A stretch of DNA of 64,000 bases from Streptomyces sp. NBC_00683 (GTDB taxonomy: Bacteria > Actinomycetota > Actinomycetes > Streptomycetales > Streptomycetaceae), in the NCBI RefSeq assembly GCF_036226745.1, contig NZ_CP109013.1, positions 806,001-870,000 of the forward strand, in the 5' to 3' direction. A model generated the notes under the pieces. The model was given only the letters and a program-made list of their open reading frames with translations, made no database searches and was not told the DNA's origin. Position 1 is the stretch's first letter. The number at the start of each line of letters is the position of its first letter. The translations under genes were made by a program, and so were the position numbers. Shown here piece by piece: positions 1 through 8,202 of this stretch.

Positions 1-443
1 TGCGTCGGGCCGCCCCGGCGCCGCGCGCCCGCGTCGTGATCGCCAAGCCCGGACTCGACGGCCATGACCGTGGGGCCAAGGTCATCGCCCGGGCGCTGCG
101 TGACGCAGGCCACGAGGTGATCTACACCGGGCTGCACCAGACCCCGGAGCAGATCACCGCCACCGTCATTGCCGAGGACGCCCCGATTCTGGGACTGTCC
201 GTCCTCTCGGGCGCCCACCTGACGATCGTCGAGAAGGTGATCGGCCTCCTCGCGCAGCATGACGCGGCCGACACCCGCGTTCTCGTCGGCGGCATCATCC
301 CCGAGGCGGACGCCCTCGCCCTGCGGAGCATGGGCGTCGACGCCGTGTTCACCCCCGGCGCGGACATCGGCGCAATCGTCGAGACCGTCAACCGGCTCAG
401 CCCCGCGCCCCACAACGAGAAAGCTTTGGAACCGGCATGCTGA
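1..443 (+). CDS. B12-binding small subunit of a methylmalonyl/isobutyryl-CoA-type mutase (5' end at window edge)
   Basis: Stand-alone cobalamin-binding domain. It carries the base-off/His-on signature DGHDRG (D-x-H-x-x-G) near its N-terminus, then SGAH and GGIIPEAD segments typical of the domain. Free-standing proteins of this size (about 135-150 aa, such as IcmB) pair with a separate catalytic mutase subunit, which is not visible and would lie to the left. The frame is open to base 3 and the edge codon reads ?TG, so the start is either just at the edge or the GTG at 36. Its stop overlaps the next start by seven bases, so the two are probably translationally coupled. With the carboxylase it fits propionyl-CoA to succinyl-CoA conversion. 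The domain call is firm; the exact acyl-CoA isomerised is inferred. Confidence 0.85.
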   Translation, partial: RRAAPAPRARVVIAKPGLDGHDRGAKVIARALRDAGHEVIYTGLHQTPEQITATVIAEDAPILGLSVLSGAHLTIVEKVIGLLAQHDAADTRVLVGGIIPEADALALRSMGVDAVFTPGADIGAIVETVNRLSPAPHNEKALEPAC

Positions 444-2194
444 AGAAGATCCTCATCGCCAACCGTGGCGAAATCGCTGTCCGCGTTGCTCGGGCGTGCC
501 AGGATGCCGGAATCGCGAGCGTAGCCGTCTACGCCGATCCGGACCGGGATGCTCTGCATGTCCGCGCGGCCGACGAGGCGTTCGCTCTGGGCGGTGACAC
601 CCCGGCCGCCAGCTACCTGGACATGGGCAAGGTCCTCCAGGCGGCCAAGGACTCCGGGGCCGACGCGATCCACCCCGGCTACGGCTTCCTCTCGGAGAAC
701 GCCGAGTTCGCCCAGGCCGTCCTGGACGCCGGCCTGACCTGGATCGGCCCGCCCCCGCAGGCCATCCGCGACCTCGGTGACAAGGTCGCCGCCCGGCACA
801 TCGCCCAGCGCGCCGGCGCCCCCCTCGTCGCCGGCACCCCCGACCCGGTCTCCGGCTCGGACGAGGTCGTCGCGTTCGCCGAGCAGAACGGCCTCCCGAT
901 CGCGATCAAGGCCGCCTTCGGCGGCGGCGGCCGCGGCCTCAAGGTCGCCCGCACCCTCGAAGAGATCCCCGAGCTCTACGACTCCGCCGTCCGCGAGGCC
1001 GTCGCCGCGTTCGGCCGCGGCGAGTGCTTCGTCGAGCGCTACCTCGACAAGCCCCGCCACGTGGAGACCCAGTGCCTGGCCGACTCCCACGGCAACGTGG
1101 TCGTCGTCTCCACCCGCGACTGCTCCCTGCAGCGCCGCCACCAGAAACTCGTCGAGGAAGCCCCCGCACCGTTCCTCTCCGAGGCACAGAACGCCGAGCT
1201 GTACGCCGCGTCGAAGGCCATCCTCAAGGAAGCCGGCTACGTCGGCGCCGGCACCGTCGAGTTCCTCGTCGGCACGGACGGCACCATCTCCTTCCTCGAG
1301 GTCAACACCCGCCTCCAGGTCGAGCACCCGGTCACCGAGGAGGTCACCGGCCTCGACCTCGTCCGCGAGATGTTCCGCATCGCCGACGGCGAGGAGCTCG
1401 GCTACGGCGACCCCGCCGTGCGCGGCCACTCCTTCGAGTTCCGGATCAACGGCGAGGACCCGGGCCGCGGCTTCCTGCCCGCCCCCGGCACCGTCACCAC
1501 CTTCAGCCCGCCCTCCGGCCCCGGTGTCCGCCTCGACGCGGGCGTCGAGTCCGGCAGCGTCATCGGCCCCGCCTGGGACTCCCTCCTCGCCAAGCTCATC
1601 GTGACCGGTGCTACGCGTGAGCAGGCACTCCAGCGCGCAGCCCGCGCCCTGCGCGAGTTCACCGTCGAGGGCATGGCCACCGCCATCCCCTTCCACCGTG
1701 CCGTCGTCGCCGACCCGGCATTCACCTCCGACCCGTTCCGCGTCCACACCCGGTGGATCGAGACGGAGTTCGTCAACGACATCCCCGCCTTCGCCGTCCC
1801 CGCCGACACCGAAGCGGACGAGGAGTCGGGCCGCGAGACCGTCGTCGTCGAGGTCGGCGGCAAGCGCCTCGAGGTCTCCCTGCCCTCCTCGCTCGGCATG
1901 AGCCTGGCCCGCACCGGCCTCGCCGCCGGCGCCAAGCCCAAGCGCCGCGCCGCGAAGAAGGCCGGCTCCGCCGCCTCCGGCGACACCCTCGCCTCGCCCA
2001 TGCAGGGCACCATCGTCAAGATCGCCGTCGAGGAGGGCCAGGAAGTCAAGGAAGGCGACCTCATCGTCGTCCTCGAAGCGATGAAGATGGAACAGCCCCT
2101 CAACGCCCACCGCTCCGGCACCGTCAAGGGCCTCGCCGCCGAGGTCGGCAGCTCCGTCTCCTCCGGCGCCATGATCTGCGAGATCAAGGACTGA
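437..2194 (+). CDS. acyl-CoA (acetyl/propionyl-CoA) carboxylase alpha chain: biotin carboxylase + BCCP
   Basis: 585 aa. The N-terminal 450 residues form a biotin carboxylase (ATP-grasp glycine loop [11 protein letters not shown], then [16 protein letters not shown]). The C-terminal 75 residues form a biotinyl domain with EAMKMEQP; Lys550 is the expected biotin attachment site. A Lys/Arg/Ala-rich linker joins the two. Actinomycete carboxylases of this AccA type share alpha chains among acetyl-CoA and propionyl-CoA carboxylases with separate beta subunits. No carboxyltransferase gene lies in the window, so the partner is encoded elsewhere. The ATG lies inside the mutase gene's last codons, giving a seven-base overlap. 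Beside a B12 mutase subunit, the likely job is carboxylation of propionyl-CoA from odd- or branched-chain oxidation. Confidence 0.92.
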   Translation: MLKKILIANRGEIAVRVARACQDAGIASVAVYADPDRDALHVRAADEAFALGGDTPAASYLDMGKVLQAAKDSGADAIHPGYGFLSENAEFAQAVLDAGLTWIGPPPQAIRDLGDKVAARHIAQRAGAPLVAGTPDPVSGSDEVVAFAEQNGLPIAIKAAFGGGGRGLKVARTLEEIPELYDSAVREAVAAFGRGECFVERYLDKPRHVETQCLADSHGNVVVVSTRDCSLQRRHQKLVEEAPAPFLSEAQNAELYAASKAILKEAGYVGAGTVEFLVGTDGTISFLEVNTRLQVEHPVTEEVTGLDLVREMFRIADGEELGYGDPAVRGHSFEFRINGEDPGRGFLPAPGTVTTFSPPSGPGVRLDAGVESGSVIGPAWDSLLAKLIVTGATREQALQRAARALREFTVEGMATAIPFHRAVVADPAFTSDPFRVHTRWIETEFVNDIPAFAVPADTEADEESGRETVVVEVGGKRLEVSLPSSLGMSLARTGLAAGAKPKRRAAKKAGSAASGDTLASPMQGTIVKIAVEEGQEVKEGDLIVVLEAMKMEQPLNAHRSGTVKGLAAEVGSSVSSGAMICEIKD

Positions 2195-2207
2195 ACACAG
2201 AAGGCCG

Positions 2208-2242
2208 CCGGCCCCTCGTGTCCCGTAGGGACGAGGGGCCGG
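2208..2242 (+). terminator. strong hairpin terminator after the carboxylase gene
   Basis: A perfect 12-bp stem (2208-2219 with 2231-2242) begins 14 bases after the stop codon and has a small inner pairing in its loop. There is no T-run, as is usual for Streptomyces terminators. Confidence 0.75.
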
Positions 2243-2296
2243 TCGGCGTGGTCGAGTCGATGGTGCACGGGTGAAGGCGACCGCAGGTGGGGAGCC

Positions 2297-2302
2297 TAGG
2301 AT
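2297..2302 (+). promoter_or_regulatory. -10 box TAGGAT for a leaderless tetR-tetR transcript
   Basis: TAGGAT ends six bases before the GTG start at 2309, so the transcript would begin at or next to the start codon. The same GAGCCTAGGATG string precedes the paralogous regulator at 27864 with near-identical spacing. No convincing -35 box is seen and there is no Shine-Dalgarno sequence in either case. Confidence 0.6.
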
Positions 2303-2308
2303 GGCGGG

Positions 2309-3490
2309 GTGACGACCAAGACGGACCGCCCTGTGCGCCGCTCCCGCGACCGGAAGGCGCAGATCCTCACGGCGGCCCTGGAGTGCTTCCACCGTTCCGG
2401 GTATCACGCCACCGGCATGGAGGACATCGCCGCAGCCGTCGGGATCACCGCGGGAGGGCTGTACCGCCACTTCCGAGGCAAGCAGGAGCTCCTGCGCCGG
2501 GTCATGCTCGACGGACTTGACCTTCTCGCGGCGGCGATGGAAGAGGCGCACGGGCTCGACGATCTCCTCAGGGCCACCGCGCGGTTCACGCTCGATCACC
2601 GGCCGCTGCCGTTGTTGCTGGACCGTGAGACGCGGAACCTGGACGACGAGGCCCGCGACCGCGTCCTCCGCCATCACGACGCGCACGCGGACACGATCGC
2701 CGCGGCCATTCGGGAGTCGCGTCCGGAACTGGACGAGGACCAGGCGCTGCTTCTGGCCTGGTGCGCCCTGGGTGTCCTCGTGAGCCCGTCTTACCACCAT
2801 CGCGATCTGCCGCGCCCGCGCTTCGAGGACGTGCTGTGCACGCAGGCGTCGGCAGTCTGCCGGTCACATGCCGTTCCTTCCGGTGCGGCGGACGAGACCC
2901 CGCGTCGGCCGGGCATCGGTCTCACACCCGCCTCGCGTCGCGAAGCGCTGCTGGCCGCGGCGATCCCGCTGTTCAAGGCGCGTGGTTTCCAGGTGGTCAG
3001 CATGGAGGAGATCGGAGCGGCGGCCGGAATCGCCGGTCCGAGCATCTACAACCACTTCTCCAGCAAGGCGGAGATCCTGGCGGCGGCCCTGCACCGCGAG
3101 TCCGAGGTCCTGCACTTCTCACTCGCCCGGGAACTCACGGAGAGCCACACACCCGCCGAGGCGCTCCACCGCGTGCTGCGCATCTACGCGGCCCTCTGCG
3201 GTACGAGGATCAGCGCCATGCCGCTCATGGTGGGCGAGCTGGTCCACCTCTCCGCCGAGCAGCGCCAGAGCGCTTTTCAGAGTCAGGTGGCATTCCTCGC
3301 CGAGTGCCTCTCGCTGCTGCGGGCCTGTCGTCCCGAGCTCGACGAGGACGAAGGGCGCGTGATGCTCGGTTCCGTGCTGACCATGGTTCTCATCCTGTAC
3401 CGGCTGCCCTCCTCGGTCCGCCGCCTCGCCACCCCCACGGTCGTGGCGGCCGTGGCGATGGACTCCTTGGGCATAGGCGACGCGGTCTGA
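2309..3490 (+). CDS. double-TetR (Mce3R-like) transcriptional regulator
   Basis: 393 aa with two complete TetR units in one chain. The first DNA-binding domain spans about residues 12-60 (ITAGGLYRHFRGKQELL) and the second about 208-258 (IAGPSIYNHFSSKAEIL). Each is followed by about 140 residues of helical ligand-domain sequence. This layout and length resemble Mce3R of Mycobacterium tuberculosis, a two-domain TetR repressor of lipid genes, which binds DNA as a covalent pseudo-dimer. A paralogue of the same layout is at 27864-29066. The GTG at 2309 is preferred because it sits at the expected transcription start. Targets are unknown; the adjacent acyl-CoA genes are the natural guess. Confidence 0.88.
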   Translation: MTTKTDRPVRRSRDRKAQILTAALECFHRSGYHATGMEDIAAAVGITAGGLYRHFRGKQELLRRVMLDGLDLLAAAMEEAHGLDDLLRATARFTLDHRPLPLLLDRETRNLDDEARDRVLRHHDAHADTIAAAIRESRPELDEDQALLLAWCALGVLVSPSYHHRDLPRPRFEDVLCTQASAVCRSHAVPSGAADETPRRPGIGLTPASRREALLAAAIPLFKARGFQVVSMEEIGAAAGIAGPSIYNHFSSKAEILAAALHRESEVLHFSLARELTESHTPAEALHRVLRIYAALCGTRISAMPLMVGELVHLSAEQRQSAFQSQVAFLAECLSLLRACRPELDEDEGRVMLGSVLTMVLILYRLPSSVRRLATPTVVAAVAMDSLGIGDAV

Positions 3491-3507
3491 GAACCGCCGG
3501 GCCCGGC

Positions 3508-3546
3508 CCGTGCACCCGATCGCCCCGTGGCAGCCCGGGTGCACGG
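3508..3546. terminator. bidirectional hairpin between convergent genes
   Basis: An 11-bp perfect stem (3508-3518 with 3536-3546) lies between the stop codons of the convergent tetR-tetR gene (3490) and the ACAD gene (3566), so it can serve both strands. Confidence 0.6.
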
Positions 3547-3565
3547 CGTCGGTGGCGGACCCGGC

Positions 3566-4723
3566 CTACAGGCCGAGATCCTTGGCGATGACCGTCTTCT
3601 GTACCTCGTTGGTGCCGCCGTAGATGCGGGAGACCCGGGTCGAGGCGTACAGGCGGGCGATGGGGTACTCGAGCATGTAGCCGTAGCCGCCGTGCAGCTG
3701 GAGGCACTTGTCGATGATCCGGCCGGCCGTCTCGGTGCCGAAGAGCTTCAGCTTGGAGGCGTCTGCGGGAGTGAGGTCGCCCTCGTCGTAGAGGTCCATG
3801 GCCCGGTCGGTCATCGCCTGCAGGGCCTCCAGTTCGGCGGCGCACTCGGCGAGGACGAACTTGGTGTTCTGGAAGGACGCCACGGGCTTGCCGAAGACCT
3901 GCCGCTGCTTGGTGTAGTCGATGGCGAAGCCGATGGCGGCGCGTGCGGTGGCGGCGGCACCGATACCGATGACCAGACGCTCCTTGACCAGGTTCTCCGA
4001 GAGGTAGCGGAACGCCTGGCCCTCCTCACCGAGGATGTCCTCCACGGGAACCTTGACGTCGACGAAGGCCAGCTCGGCGGTGTCGGAGGACTTCATGCCG
4101 ATCTTCTCGAGCTTGCGGCCGACCGAGTATCCGGCGGCATGGGCGTCGACGACCAGGATCGACAGGCCGAGACGGCGGTTCTCCGCAGGCGCCGGTGAGG
4201 TCCGGCACACGACCAGCACCCGGTCGGCCTGGACTCCGCCGGTGATGAACGTCTTGGCACCGTTGAGGACGTAGTGCGTGCCGTCCTCCGACAGCTCGGC
4301 GCGGGTCTTCATGCCCGCCAGGTCCGAGCCCGTACCGGGCTCGGTCATCGCGATGGCGTACATGGTCTCGCCGCTCATGAACGGCGCCAGCCAGCGGTGC
4401 TTCTGCTCCTCGGAGGCGTACCGCATGAGGTATCCCAGGCACAGGCCCGTGTGGACGCCCGCGGAACCGAAGGTGACGGCCGCACGGGCGTTCTCCTCGA
4501 TGATCACGGCCTCGTACTTGATGCTGGTCTCGCCGGCGCCGCCGTATTCCTTCGGCACCTCCATGCCGAAGACGCCCAGTTCACCGAGCTTGTAGTAGAA
4601 GTCCCGCGGCGCGTGCCCGGCCTGCTCCCACTCGTGGAACTCCGGCGCGACCTCCTTGGAGATGAAGTCCCGGATCGTCTCCCGGAACGCCTCGTGGTCC
4701 TCGTTGAACACGCTTCGACGCAT
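3566..4723 (-). CDS. acyl-CoA dehydrogenase, long-chain/isovaleryl type (paralogue 1 of 5)
   Basis: 385 aa FAD-dependent ACAD with the three usual domains. [14 protein letters not shown] marks the flavin-contacting beta-domain and [17 protein letters not shown] the C-terminal helical domain. The medium-chain catalytic Glu position is Gly (RIYGGT), whereas ERL in the first C-terminal helix supplies the Glu used by long-chain and isovaleryl-CoA dehydrogenases. The ATG at 4723 (MRRSVFNEDHEAF) is chosen over the upstream in-frame ATG at 4780: it has GAAAGG seven bases upstream and matches the N-termini of the paralogues at 36308, 50509 and 62489. It is monocistronic and divergent from the thiolase operon. 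Likely role: first oxidation of an acyl-CoA, with electrons to ETF. Confidence 0.92.
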   Translation of the reverse strand: MRRSVFNEDHEAFRETIRDFISKEVAPEFHEWEQAGHAPRDFYYKLGELGVFGMEVPKEYGGAGETSIKYEAVIIEENARAAVTFGSAGVHTGLCLGYLMRYASEEQKHRWLAPFMSGETMYAIAMTEPGTGSDLAGMKTRAELSEDGTHYVLNGAKTFITGGVQADRVLVVCRTSPAPAENRRLGLSILVVDAHAAGYSVGRKLEKIGMKSSDTAELAFVDVKVPVEDILGEEGQAFRYLSENLVKERLVIGIGAAATARAAIGFAIDYTKQRQVFGKPVASFQNTKFVLAECAAELEALQAMTDRAMDLYDEGDLTPADASKLKLFGTETAGRIIDKCLQLHGGYGYMLEYPIARLYASTRVSRIYGGTNEVQKTVIAKDLGL

Positions 4724-4899
4724 AGTCAGGCCTTTCGTGGTCGTTGCCGCACCCGTAGGGGGCGTGTCCGAGGGCGGCACAGATCCGTGAGGGATCGAAC
4801 TGCGGCGTCGGACGGCAACGGGGGAATTCGCGACTCGGGCCGCGACGATCGACGGGGCCGCCGAGGGGGCAGCCCACGGCCGACGGCGCGGCCCACGTC

Positions 4900-4943
4900 A
4901 CTATAGCTAACACACCTTAGGTAATCGAGGGATCACCTCGATT
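4900..4943. promoter_or_regulatory. divergent control region: -10 TATAGT (minus strand) and a 21-bp inverted repeat
   Basis: Bases 4900-4905 read TATAGT on the minus strand, a good -10 for the ACAD gene. At 4923-4943 lies a perfect inverted repeat, AATCGAGG and CCTCGATT around GATCA, the size of a TetR- or GntR-type operator. Between them is CTAACACACCTTAGG, a degenerate relative of the GTTA-N8-TAAC dyad found further right. The rest of the 435-bp gap 4724-5158 holds only the (+) promoter listed next. Confidence 0.5.
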
Positions 4944-4989
4944 CCCACGACACCAGAAGGTGAATGTCGTGTCTACCTCGCCGGACATC

Positions 4990-5017
4990 TTGACAAGAGT
5001 GTCAGCCGCATCATTTT
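4990..5017 (+). promoter_or_regulatory. possible promoter of the SCPx thiolase operon
   Basis: TTGACA (4990-4995) is followed after 16 bp by CATTTT (5012-5017), which keeps the key A2 and T6 of a -10 box. It would give a leader of about 135 bases before the ATG at 5159. The -35 match is exact; the -10 match is weak. Confidence 0.35.
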
Positions 5018-5158
5018 CCCAGCTCAGGCCGGTACTGAGCAAGATGAAACATGCACGTTACGTAAATCACAGCCCTGAGGAGATGACCTTTGCGCGCTAC
5101 GGTGCCAAGCTCCTGAGCATCGCAATGTAAATCACCACTAGTCGCGGAGGGCTCCCCC

Positions 5159-6352
5159 ATGAGCACCAATGTCCATGTGGTCGGGGTCGGGATGATCCCG
5201 TTCATGAAGCCGGGTGCGAGCGACACCTACGACGTGATGGGCGAGCGTGCGGCGCGTACCGCGCTCGCTGACGCAGGCATCGGCTACGAGCTCGTGCAGC
5301 AGGCGTACGTCGGCTACGTCTACGGCGACTCGACCAGCGGCCAGGCCGCGATCTACGGTCTGGGGACCACCGGTATCCCGGTGATCAATGTCAACAACAA
5401 CTGCTCGACCGGCTCGACCGCCCTGTGGCTCGCCCGCCAGGCCGTCGCCTCGGGGGCGGCCGAATGCGTGATCGCGGTCGGCTTCGAGCAGATGCAGCGC
5501 GGTGCGCTCAAGGGCCACTGGGACGACCGTCCCTCGGCCATGAGCCGCGGCCACGAGAAGATGCGGGAGCTCCAGGGCGTCGACCCCCTGGCTCCGGGCG
5601 CGGCCCAGCTGTTCGGCGGCGCCGGCCAGGCGTACATGGACAAGTACGGCATCACGAACCAGGCGTTCGCCAGGATCGCCGTCAAGTCCCGTACCCACGC
5701 CGCCAACAACCCGTACGCCGTCTTCCGCGACCCGCTCACCGTCGAGGAGGTGCTCGCCTCCCCGCACGTGTACGGTCCCCTGACCCGCCTGATGTGCTGC
5801 CCGCCCACCTGCGGCGCAGCCGCCGCGGTCATCGCGAGCGAGGACTTCGCGCGCCGCCACGGCCTGAACACCGACGTGCGGATCGCGGCGCAGGCCCTGA
5901 CCACCGACGTCGACAGCGCGTTCGCCGAGGACACCGACATGATGCGGGTCATCGGCTACGACATGGCGAAGAACGCGGCCGACCAGGTCTACGAGGCCGC
6001 CGGTGTCGGCCCGGAGGACATCAAGGTCGTCGAGTTGCACGACTGCTTCACCAGCAACGAGCTCATCACGTACGAGTCGCTCGGCCTGACCCCGGAGGGG
6101 ACGGCGGAGAAGTTCGTCCTGGACGGTGACAACACCTACGGCGGGCGCGTGGTCGTCAACCCTTCGGGCGGCCTGATGTCCAAGGGGCACCCGCTGGGCG
6201 CGACAGGCCTCGCCCAGTGCACCGAGCTCGTGTGGCAGCTGCGGGGACAGGCGGATGCCCGCCAGGTCGAAGGCGGCCTCCAGCACGCTCTCCAGCACAA
6301 CCTCGGCCTCGGCGGCGCCTGCGTCGTCACTCTCTACGAAAAGGTGAACTGA
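5159..6352 (+). CDS. SCPx-type thiolase / lipid-transfer protein (3-oxoacyl-CoA thiolase)
   Basis: 397 aa thiolase-superfamily enzyme. Visible catalytic features are Cys82 (NNNCSTG), His294-Asp-Cys-Phe (HDCF), His344 (GHPLGATG) and the C-terminal HNLGLGGACVVTLYEK, which closely resembles the end of the thiolase domain of mammalian sterol carrier protein X. SCPx thiolases cleave 2-methyl-branched 3-oxoacyl-CoAs such as 3-oxopristanoyl-CoA and bile-acid intermediates, releasing propionyl-CoA. There is no C-terminal SCP2 domain. It starts a tightly packed operon with two MaoC proteins and an SDR, so thiolysis after hydration and dehydrogenation is the obvious role. The start has GGAGGG upstream. 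The branched-substrate preference is inferred from family. Confidence 0.9.
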   Translation: MSTNVHVVGVGMIPFMKPGASDTYDVMGERAARTALADAGIGYELVQQAYVGYVYGDSTSGQAAIYGLGTTGIPVINVNNNCSTGSTALWLARQAVASGAAECVIAVGFEQMQRGALKGHWDDRPSAMSRGHEKMRELQGVDPLAPGAAQLFGGAGQAYMDKYGITNQAFARIAVKSRTHAANNPYAVFRDPLTVEEVLASPHVYGPLTRLMCCPPTCGAAAAVIASEDFARRHGLNTDVRIAAQALTTDVDSAFAEDTDMMRVIGYDMAKNAADQVYEAAGVGPEDIKVVELHDCFTSNELITYESLGLTPEGTAEKFVLDGDNTYGGRVVVNPSGGLMSKGHPLGATGLAQCTELVWQLRGQADARQVEGGLQHALQHNLGLGGACVVTLYEKVN

Positions 6353-6357
6353 ACGCC

Positions 6358-6813
6358 ATGGCCCTGAACAAGGAATTGATCGGGACAAAGATCCCGACGC
6401 ACACCGTCGACGTCGAGCGCGGCCAACTGCGCTTCTTCGCCAAGGCGATCGGCGAGACCGACCCGGTCTACTCCGACGTGGAGGCCGCGCAGGCGGCCGG
6501 CCACCGGGACGTGCTCGTCCCGCCCACCTTCCTGTTCTGTGCCGACAGCGGACGCACGGACGGCTTCAACTTCCTGACGTTCGCGGACATCGACATCCGC
6601 TACATCCTGCACGGCGAACAGGGCTTCACCTACCACCGTCCGATCCACGCCGGCGACCGGCTGACGTTCGCGACCGAGGTGTCGGACATCTACAGCAAGA
6701 AGGGCGGGGCGCTGGAATTCCTCGTCCTGGCCACCCAGGTGACCCGCGACGGGGAGCTCGTCGCCGAGGTCCACAAGTCCCTCGTCGTGCGCAACCCGAA
6801 GGCGGGCCAGTGA
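6358..6813 (+). CDS. MaoC-like protein, N-terminal half of a hydratase, probably non-catalytic
   Basis: 151 aa hot-dog fold protein of the FAS1-type dehydratase N-terminal family. Where catalytic R-hydratases have D-x-N-P-x-H, this one reads ETDPVYSD, so the catalytic His and Asn are missing. It begins five bases after the thiolase stop and overlaps the next MaoC gene by four bases (GTGA). In actinomycete heterodimeric hydratases (ChsH1/ChsH2 and similar) one subunit is catalytically silent and shapes the pocket for a bulky acyl chain. The same arrangement is inferred here. Confidence 0.85.
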   Translation: MALNKELIGTKIPTHTVDVERGQLRFFAKAIGETDPVYSDVEAAQAAGHRDVLVPPTFLFCADSGRTDGFNFLTFADIDIRYILHGEQGFTYHRPIHAGDRLTFATEVSDIYSKKGGALEFLVLATQVTRDGELVAEVHKSLVVRNPKAGQ

Positions 6814-7181
6814 AGCTCGAACTGCCGAAGATCTCCCGGACCACGCTGGCGTTGTACGCCGGCGCCTCGGGTGACCACAACCCGATGCACATCGACATCG
6901 ACGTGGCCAAGTCCGCGGGCATGGACGACGTCTTCGCCCACGGCATGCTCAACATGGCCTACCTCGGCCGGCTGCTGACGGCGAACTTCCCCCAGGAAAA
7001 GATCCGTTCCTTCGCCGTCCGCTTCACCTCCATTACCCCGCTCCACGGCAGGCCGACCGCCACCGCCACGGTCGCCAGGGTCGAGGACGGCCTGTCCCAC
7101 CTGGATCTGACCATGGCTCTGGAGGACGGAACCGTCACTCTCGCGGGCACCGCAGTGATCGAAGGAGAAATCTCAGCATGA
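6810..7181 (+). CDS. MaoC-like (R)-enoyl-CoA hydratase, catalytic half
   Basis: 123 aa single hot-dog domain with the hydratase-2 motif GDHNPMHID; Asp22 and His27 correspond to the catalytic pair of PhaJ-type hydratases, followed by AGMDDVFAHGML. It starts with GTG overlapping the stop of the preceding MaoC gene by four bases, and its own stop overlaps the SDR start (ATGA). It would hydrate a 2-enoyl-CoA to the (R)-3-hydroxyacyl-CoA together with the 6358 protein. Acting before an MFE2-like SDR, the (R) stereochemistry is consistent. Confidence 0.88.
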   Translation: MKLELPKISRTTLALYAGASGDHNPMHIDIDVAKSAGMDDVFAHGMLNMAYLGRLLTANFPQEKIRSFAVRFTSITPLHGRPTATATVARVEDGLSHLDLTMALEDGTVTLAGTAVIEGEISA

Positions 7182-8005
7182 CCAGCACCAAGCTCGCGGG
7201 CAAGACCGCCATCGTCTCCGGCTCCGGTCGCGGCATCGGCCGTGAGATCGCCCTGAAGTTCGCCGCCGAGGGCGCCGACGTCGTCGTCAACGACCTCGAC
7301 CCGGCGCCCGCCGAGGAGACCGTCGCCGACATCAAGGCCGCCGGCGGCAACGCCGTGGCCTGCGTCGGGAGCGTCACCGAGGACGGCTTCGCCGAGCGGT
7401 TCGTGAACACCGCGATCGAGACCTTCGGCGGCCTCGACATCATCGTCAACAACGCCGGGTACACCTGGGACTCCGTCATCCAGAAGCACACCGACGAGCA
7501 GTGGGACGCCATGCTCGCCGTGCACGTCAAGGCGCCGTTCCAGATCCTGCGCGCCGCCCAGCCGCACATCTCCCGCCTGTCCAAGGAGGAGACGGCCCGC
7601 GGTGTCCGCGTGCACCGCAAGGTCGTCAACATCTCCTCCGGCTCAGGCCTCAACGGCAATGTCGGACAGGTGAGTTACTCCTCGGCCAAGGCCGGCATCA
7701 TCGGTCTGACCAAGACCCTCTCCAAGGAGTGGGGCCGCTACAACGTCAACGTCAACGCGGTCGCGTACGGGCTGATTCACACCCGCCTCACCGACGCCCC
7801 TGCGGGTGGCGGCGCCACCATCGACATCCAGGGCCGCGAGCTGCCGGTCGGCGTCAACCCCGAGCTGATGGCCCGCCTGGAGAAGACCATCCCGCTCGGC
7901 CGAGGGGGCACCCCCGAGGAGGCCGCCGGCGCGGTCTACGCCCTGTGCATCCCCGAGACCGACTACGTCAGCGGTCAGGTCATCTACTGCGCGGGCGGCA
8001 ACTGA
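7178..8005 (+). CDS. SDR-family 3-hydroxyacyl-CoA dehydrogenase (MFE2/17beta-HSD4-like)
   Basis: 275 aa short-chain dehydrogenase. The cofactor loop GSGRGIG is at residues 15-21, NNAG follows, and the catalytic pair Tyr167/Lys171 sits in SYSSAKAG. A longer-than-FabG loop after NISSGSG and the internal RVHRKVVNISSGSGLNGN stretch resemble the dehydrogenase domain of peroxisomal multifunctional enzyme 2. It ends the thiolase-MaoC-MaoC operon; its stop is followed by a strong hairpin at 8111. Expected reaction: (R)-3-hydroxyacyl-CoA to 3-oxoacyl-CoA with NAD(P)+. The 25285 gene is a close functional relative. Confidence 0.88.
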   Translation: MTSTKLAGKTAIVSGSGRGIGREIALKFAAEGADVVVNDLDPAPAEETVADIKAAGGNAVACVGSVTEDGFAERFVNTAIETFGGLDIIVNNAGYTWDSVIQKHTDEQWDAMLAVHVKAPFQILRAAQPHISRLSKEETARGVRVHRKVVNISSGSGLNGNVGQVSYSSAKAGIIGLTKTLSKEWGRYNVNVNAVAYGLIHTRLTDAPAGGGATIDIQGRELPVGVNPELMARLEKTIPLGRGGTPEEAAGAVYALCIPETDYVSGQVIYCAGGN

Positions 8006-8110
8006 GCCGAAGCCCGGCCATGAACGGCCGTCGGCCGGTCGAACGACACGCGATCGGCCGACGGGCTGCGCGGGGAGCGCCCTCACCGGACAGCACGCTC
8101 CCCGCCGACA

Positions 8111-8151
8111 CCGTGGTCACCGTCGCACTCCGACACCGACGGTGACCACGG
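8111..8151 (+). terminator. 15-bp perfect stem-loop ending the thiolase/MaoC/SDR operon
   Basis: 8111-8125 pairs perfectly with 8137-8151 around an 11-base loop, 105 bases after the SDR stop and before the next Shine-Dalgarno sequence at 8191. It probably separates the two (+) operons. Confidence 0.65.
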
Positions 8152-8202
8152 CCTCCACTTGCTTCGCCAGGCTTGACCGCCGTACCACTCAGGAGTGTTG
8201 CT

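Noticed and set aside
122..2800. Very long minus-strand open frame opposite the mutase and carboxylase genes
   Set aside because: It is the usual antisense shadow of high-GC codons: low-complexity Gly/Asp/Val/Arg composition, no domain, no ribosome site, and well-supported genes on the other strand.
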